37,884 bases of DNA. Source: CG1-02-35-72 sp036170135 (GTDB lineage: Bacteria; Bacteroidota; Bacteroidia; Flavobacteriales; Flavobacteriaceae). The stretch is taken from positions 1 to 37,884 of the forward strand of contig JAVHOP010000084.1 in the NCBI GenBank assembly GCA_036170135.1, in the 5' to 3' direction. Positions 35,286 through 37,884 of this stretch are shown in pieces. How positions within the stretch are numbered: position 1 is the stretch's first letter; the number at the start of each line of letters is the position of its first letter. A program made the position numbers and the translations under genes. The notes beneath the pieces are model-generated. The model was not told the DNA's origin. It saw nothing but the letters and a program-made list of their open reading frames with translations, and searched no databases.

Positions 35286-36050
35286 ATGGGTATTTTTAAA
35301 ACTATTTTAAATGTAATACCGCGCCCAATTCTTATCAAACTGAGTTATATTGTGCGTCCGTTTTTAGCGTTTTGGTATCGTGGTAATACTTTTACCGACC
35401 CGATTGATGGTAATAGTTTTCGTTCATTTTTACCTTATGGATATGGTCAACAGCGCCCCAATGTTTTAGCGCCCGGAACCTTATCGTTAGAACGCCACCG
35501 CTTATTGTGGTTGTATTTGAAAAACGAAACGTCGTTTTTTACCGATAAGTTAAAAGTATTGCATCTAGCTCCCGAACAATGTTTTTTAAAACGTTTTAAA
35601 AGTCTAAAAAATTTAGATTATACCACCGCCGATTTGTATGCCCCAAACGTAGATGTAAAAGCAGATATCTGCAACTTACCCTTTACAGATAATACTTTTG
35701 ACATCATTTTTTGCAACCATGTTTTAGAACATATTACCGATGATAAAAAGGCTATGCAAGAACTTTATAGAGTTTTAAAACCAAGTGGATTTGGCGTTTT
35801 TCAAATTCCACAAGATTTGAACCGTGATAAAACTTACGAAGATTTTAGCATCACTTCTCCTAAAGAACGTCAAAAACATTTTGGACAATACGACCACGTG
35901 CGCATTTATGGTCGTGATTATTTTAACCGCCTAAGATCCGTAGGCTTTGATGTTAAAGAAGTTGATTATTGTAAAAAACTCAACGCAGAAACTCTCGAAA
36001 AATATCGTTTGGTAACAGGCGAAATTTTACCGGTTTGTTATAAAAAATAG
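35286..36050 (+). CDS. Class I SAM-dependent methyltransferase, substrate unknown
   Basis: The 254-residue protein has a Rossmann-type methyltransferase domain (about 90-205). The usual glycine-rich motif I is replaced by VLHLAPEQCF. An acidic strand end (YTTADLYAPNVDVKADI), DIIFCNHVLEHITDDKKAM and LYRVLKPSGFGVFQIP follow; the last two are typical of the Methyltransf_11 group. The N-terminal 85 residues contain a hydrophobic start (about 1-30), perhaps a membrane-associating helix. The start is 3 bp after map. The substrate cannot be told from sequence. Confidence 0.82.
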   Translation: MGIFKTILNVIPRPILIKLSYIVRPFLAFWYRGNTFTDPIDGNSFRSFLPYGYGQQRPNVLAPGTLSLERHRLLWLYLKNETSFFTDKLKVLHLAPEQCFLKRFKSLKNLDYTTADLYAPNVDVKADICNLPFTDNTFDIIFCNHVLEHITDDKKAMQELYRVLKPSGFGVFQIPQDLNRDKTYEDFSITSPKERQKHFGQYDHVRIYGRDYFNRLRSVGFDVKEVDYCKKLNAETLEKYRLVTGEILPVCYKK

Positions 36051-36092
36051 ACTTCAGGCTGAATCCGAAGGCTTTAGCGTTCTAATAGATTC

Positions 36093-37445
36093 TTAAATTG
36101 AGGCGCATAACTTTTCAAAATCCAAGCCACCATAATTACCTGAACTCATCAGCAACAAAGCGGTATCTGCTAAATTAAGTGAGAATAAATAATCGCTAAA
36201 GGCTTTTGGATTTGTAAAAACATGTAAATCGTCGCGTTTAAAAGCAGCCTTAATTTGAGTGGCACTAATCTCAGCTAATTGTTTAATCGCAATTGCATCG
36301 GGCGAATAAAAAACAATCGCAACATCGGCAGCATCAAGCGCGTTTTGATATTGACTTAAAAAGTCGGCGTTTAAACTGCTGTAAGTATGCAACTCTAAAC
36401 AAGCAATAACTTTTATGTTATTATATTGAGCTTTTACGGCATTTGTAGTGGCTTGTACCTTGCTTGGCGAGTGTGCAAAATCCTTAAAAATGACTGAAGT
36501 CTTTGATTCCCCAATTTTTTCGAGACGCTTATCGGCTCCTTTAAAACTGGCTATGGCTTCATAAAAATTGTTTGCGCTGACGCCCATTTGTTGGCAAATT
36601 AGTTTTGCTCCAGCCAGATTTTGAAGATTGTGTTTTCCAAAAATTTCAAGTGGTATGACCCCTACTTCGGTTACTAAAAAAGTTGTGCCATTTTTGATGG
36701 TATATTCCGGCGTTTGATAAGGATATTTTTTAATTTTGTTATCGGAATGTTCAACCACTTCTTTTACAATACTATCTTCTTCATTATAAACCATAATACC
36801 TCCTGATTTTATAGCATCTACGAAAATTCTGAACTGTTCTACATAATTATCGAAAGTCGGAAACACGTTGATATGATCCCAAGCGATGCCACTTAAAAGC
36901 GCAATATTGGGTTTGTATAAATGGAATTTTGGGCGCCTGTCAATTGGTGAAGATAAATATTCGTCGCCTTCTAAAACGATAAACTCATTTTCGTTAGTTA
37001 AATGAACCATGGTGTCAAAGCCTTTTAACTGTGCGCCGACCATATAATCGACTTCAATTTTGCAAAAATGCATGACGTGTAAAATCATCGCTGTAATAGT
37101 AGTTTTGCCATGACTGCCACCAATAACCACCCGTGTTTTATCTTTTGATTGCTCGTATAAAAATTCGGGGTAGGAATATATTTTCAAGCCCAATTGTTGT
37201 GCTTTTAGCAATTCTGTGTTGTCGGGCTTGGCGTGCATTCCCAAAATAATAGCATCAATTGTTGTATCGATATTTTCGGGAAACCAACCCCAGGCCTTTG
37301 GCAACAAACCTTTGGCTGCCAATCTTGATTTAGACGGTTCATGAATCACGTCATCACTACCGGTTACCGTGTGGCCTTTTTGCTGTAAAGCAATGGCTAA
37401 GTTGTGCATGGCGCTTCCGCCAATAGCTATAAAATGAATGTTCAT
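36093..37445 (-). CDS. mpl: UDP-N-acetylmuramate:L-Ala-gamma-D-Glu-meso-DAP ligase (Mur ligase family)
   Basis: Mpl reattaches recovered murein tripeptide to UDP-MurNAc in peptidoglycan recycling. The 450-residue protein starts with the MurC-like nucleotide-binding strand IHFIAIGGSAMHNLAIAL and SDD. The ATP loop is GGSHGKTTITAMI (about 108-120), and later come EGDEYLSSP, IALLSGIAWDHINVF and KDFAHSPSKV of the Mur ligase family. The AIGGSAMHNLAIAL start and DEYLSSPID favour Mpl over MurC, but the two families are close. The 5' end is divergent from the last partial gene; the 3' end converges on the methyltransferase gene, 42 bp away. Confidence 0.9.
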   Translation of the reverse strand: MNIHFIAIGGSAMHNLAIALQQKGHTVTGSDDVIHEPSKSRLAAKGLLPKAWGWFPENIDTTIDAIILGMHAKPDNTELLKAQQLGLKIYSYPEFLYEQSKDKTRVVIGGSHGKTTITAMILHVMHFCKIEVDYMVGAQLKGFDTMVHLTNENEFIVLEGDEYLSSPIDRRPKFHLYKPNIALLSGIAWDHINVFPTFDNYVEQFRIFVDAIKSGGIMVYNEEDSIVKEVVEHSDNKIKKYPYQTPEYTIKNGTTFLVTEVGVIPLEIFGKHNLQNLAGAKLICQQMGVSANNFYEAIASFKGADKRLEKIGESKTSVIFKDFAHSPSKVQATTNAVKAQYNNIKVIACLELHTYSSLNADFLSQYQNALDAADVAIVFYSPDAIAIKQLAEISATQIKAAFKRDDLHVFTNPKAFSDYLFSLNLADTALLLMSSGNYGGLDFEKLCASI

Positions 37446-37541
37446 CTGTGAAAATTAGAACTGTAAAAATACAAAATGATTCAAAGGCTTGTTGTAACTT
37501 TAAATTTAATCTTTATAAATTTATCAAAAATTTAATATGTT

Positions 37542-37884
37542 ATGTTTGACGATAATGAAGATTACAATCACGAACAAGTAAAAAAGATGCCTATCTATAA
37601 AAAAGCTTGGGAAATTATGACATTAAGTGATAAAATTAGCGAAAGTGTCAATAGTCAAAATGTTGAAACATTAGATGACTTTAAACGCGACATGCTAAAA
37701 CAATACACTCAATATATTAGAGCAAATGCTATGATAATCCCCGCTAAAATAAGCGGTGCAGAAGCCTCTGAATTATATGATTTACGCATGGAAAATGCGG
37801 CCATCATTCGTAAAGCAGCACGTGAAATCATGACCGATTGCACAGGCTTAAGAATAAGCGGATATAAAGAAATTGACTATTTAG
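37542..37884 (+). CDS. Conserved hypothetical protein, 3' end beyond window
   Basis: Product not recognised. An open frame of 114 codons from ATG 37542 runs to the window edge without a stop. It starts MFDDNEDYNHEQVKKMPIYK; it is helical and charged, with YTQYIRANAMIIPAKISGAE and ELYDLRMENAAIIRKAARE. No signal peptide or membrane segment is visible, so it is probably cytoplasmic. An ATG at 37536 is in the same frame class only for a different short frame and was not chosen. Confidence 0.6.
   Translation, partial: MFDDNEDYNHEQVKKMPIYKKAWEIMTLSDKISESVNSQNVETLDDFKRDMLKQYTQYIRANAMIIPAKISGAEASELYDLRMENAAIIRKAAREIMTDCTGLRISGYKEIDYL

Overview
The window is a piece of chromosome from a low-GC Bacteroidota bacterium, almost certainly class Flavobacteriia. 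Support comes from an alternative complex III operon (actABCDEF) joined to cytochrome oxidase genes, the type IX secretion barrel SprA next to gcvH, a VanZ-like gene, tonB and a RemB-like gliding gene, the fused malic enzyme/phosphotransacetylase MaeB, and many TAnnTTTG -7 promoter boxes without obvious Shine-Dalgarno sites. No rRNA, tRNA, CRISPR array, transposase or integrase was seen.

Positions 1-2450 form a very AT-rich accessory stretch. It holds small, poorly conserved genes: a doubtful tail-anchored ORF, a hypothetical tail-anchored protein, a GIY-YIG domain protein and a membrane-anchored coiled-coil protein. Three related hairpin-bearing intergenic repeats separate or flank them. This is the least explained part of the window.

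Positions 2510-13990 are one minus-strand respiratory operon, actA-actB-actC-actD-actE-actF-coxB-ctaD. It has a good flavobacterial promoter (TTG-N18-TATTTTTG) in front of actA and a strong intrinsic terminator after ctaD. ACIII oxidises menaquinol and passes electrons through its haems to the CuA/haem-copper oxidase encoded by the last two genes. ActA carries two tandem, nearly identical single-haem cytochrome domains ahead of its pentahaem core. Oxidase subunit III is not in the window.

Positions 14043-32897 are a plus-strand run of housekeeping and cell-envelope genes: a SPOR protein, ruvB, queG, maeB, ruvA, sprA, gcvH, a VanZ-like gene, tonB, a WlbB-type acetyltransferase, a RemB-like barrel protein, gpmI and a small HAD-like phosphatase. 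The sprA to remB part links type IX secretion and gliding motility.

Positions 32894-37884 hold an acetyl-CoA hydrolase/CoA-transferase gene (minus) split by a 100-N scaffold gap, then map and a methyltransferase gene (plus), mpl (minus), and the start of a hypothetical gene that runs off the end. A 55-bp sequence is repeated on both sides of the gap. Removing the Ns and one copy restores an intact 426-residue reading frame, so the gap is very likely an assembly artefact.

I found no clearly new multi-gene system. The best leads are the repeat array at 57-1565, the doubled cytochrome domain of ActA and the false gap.
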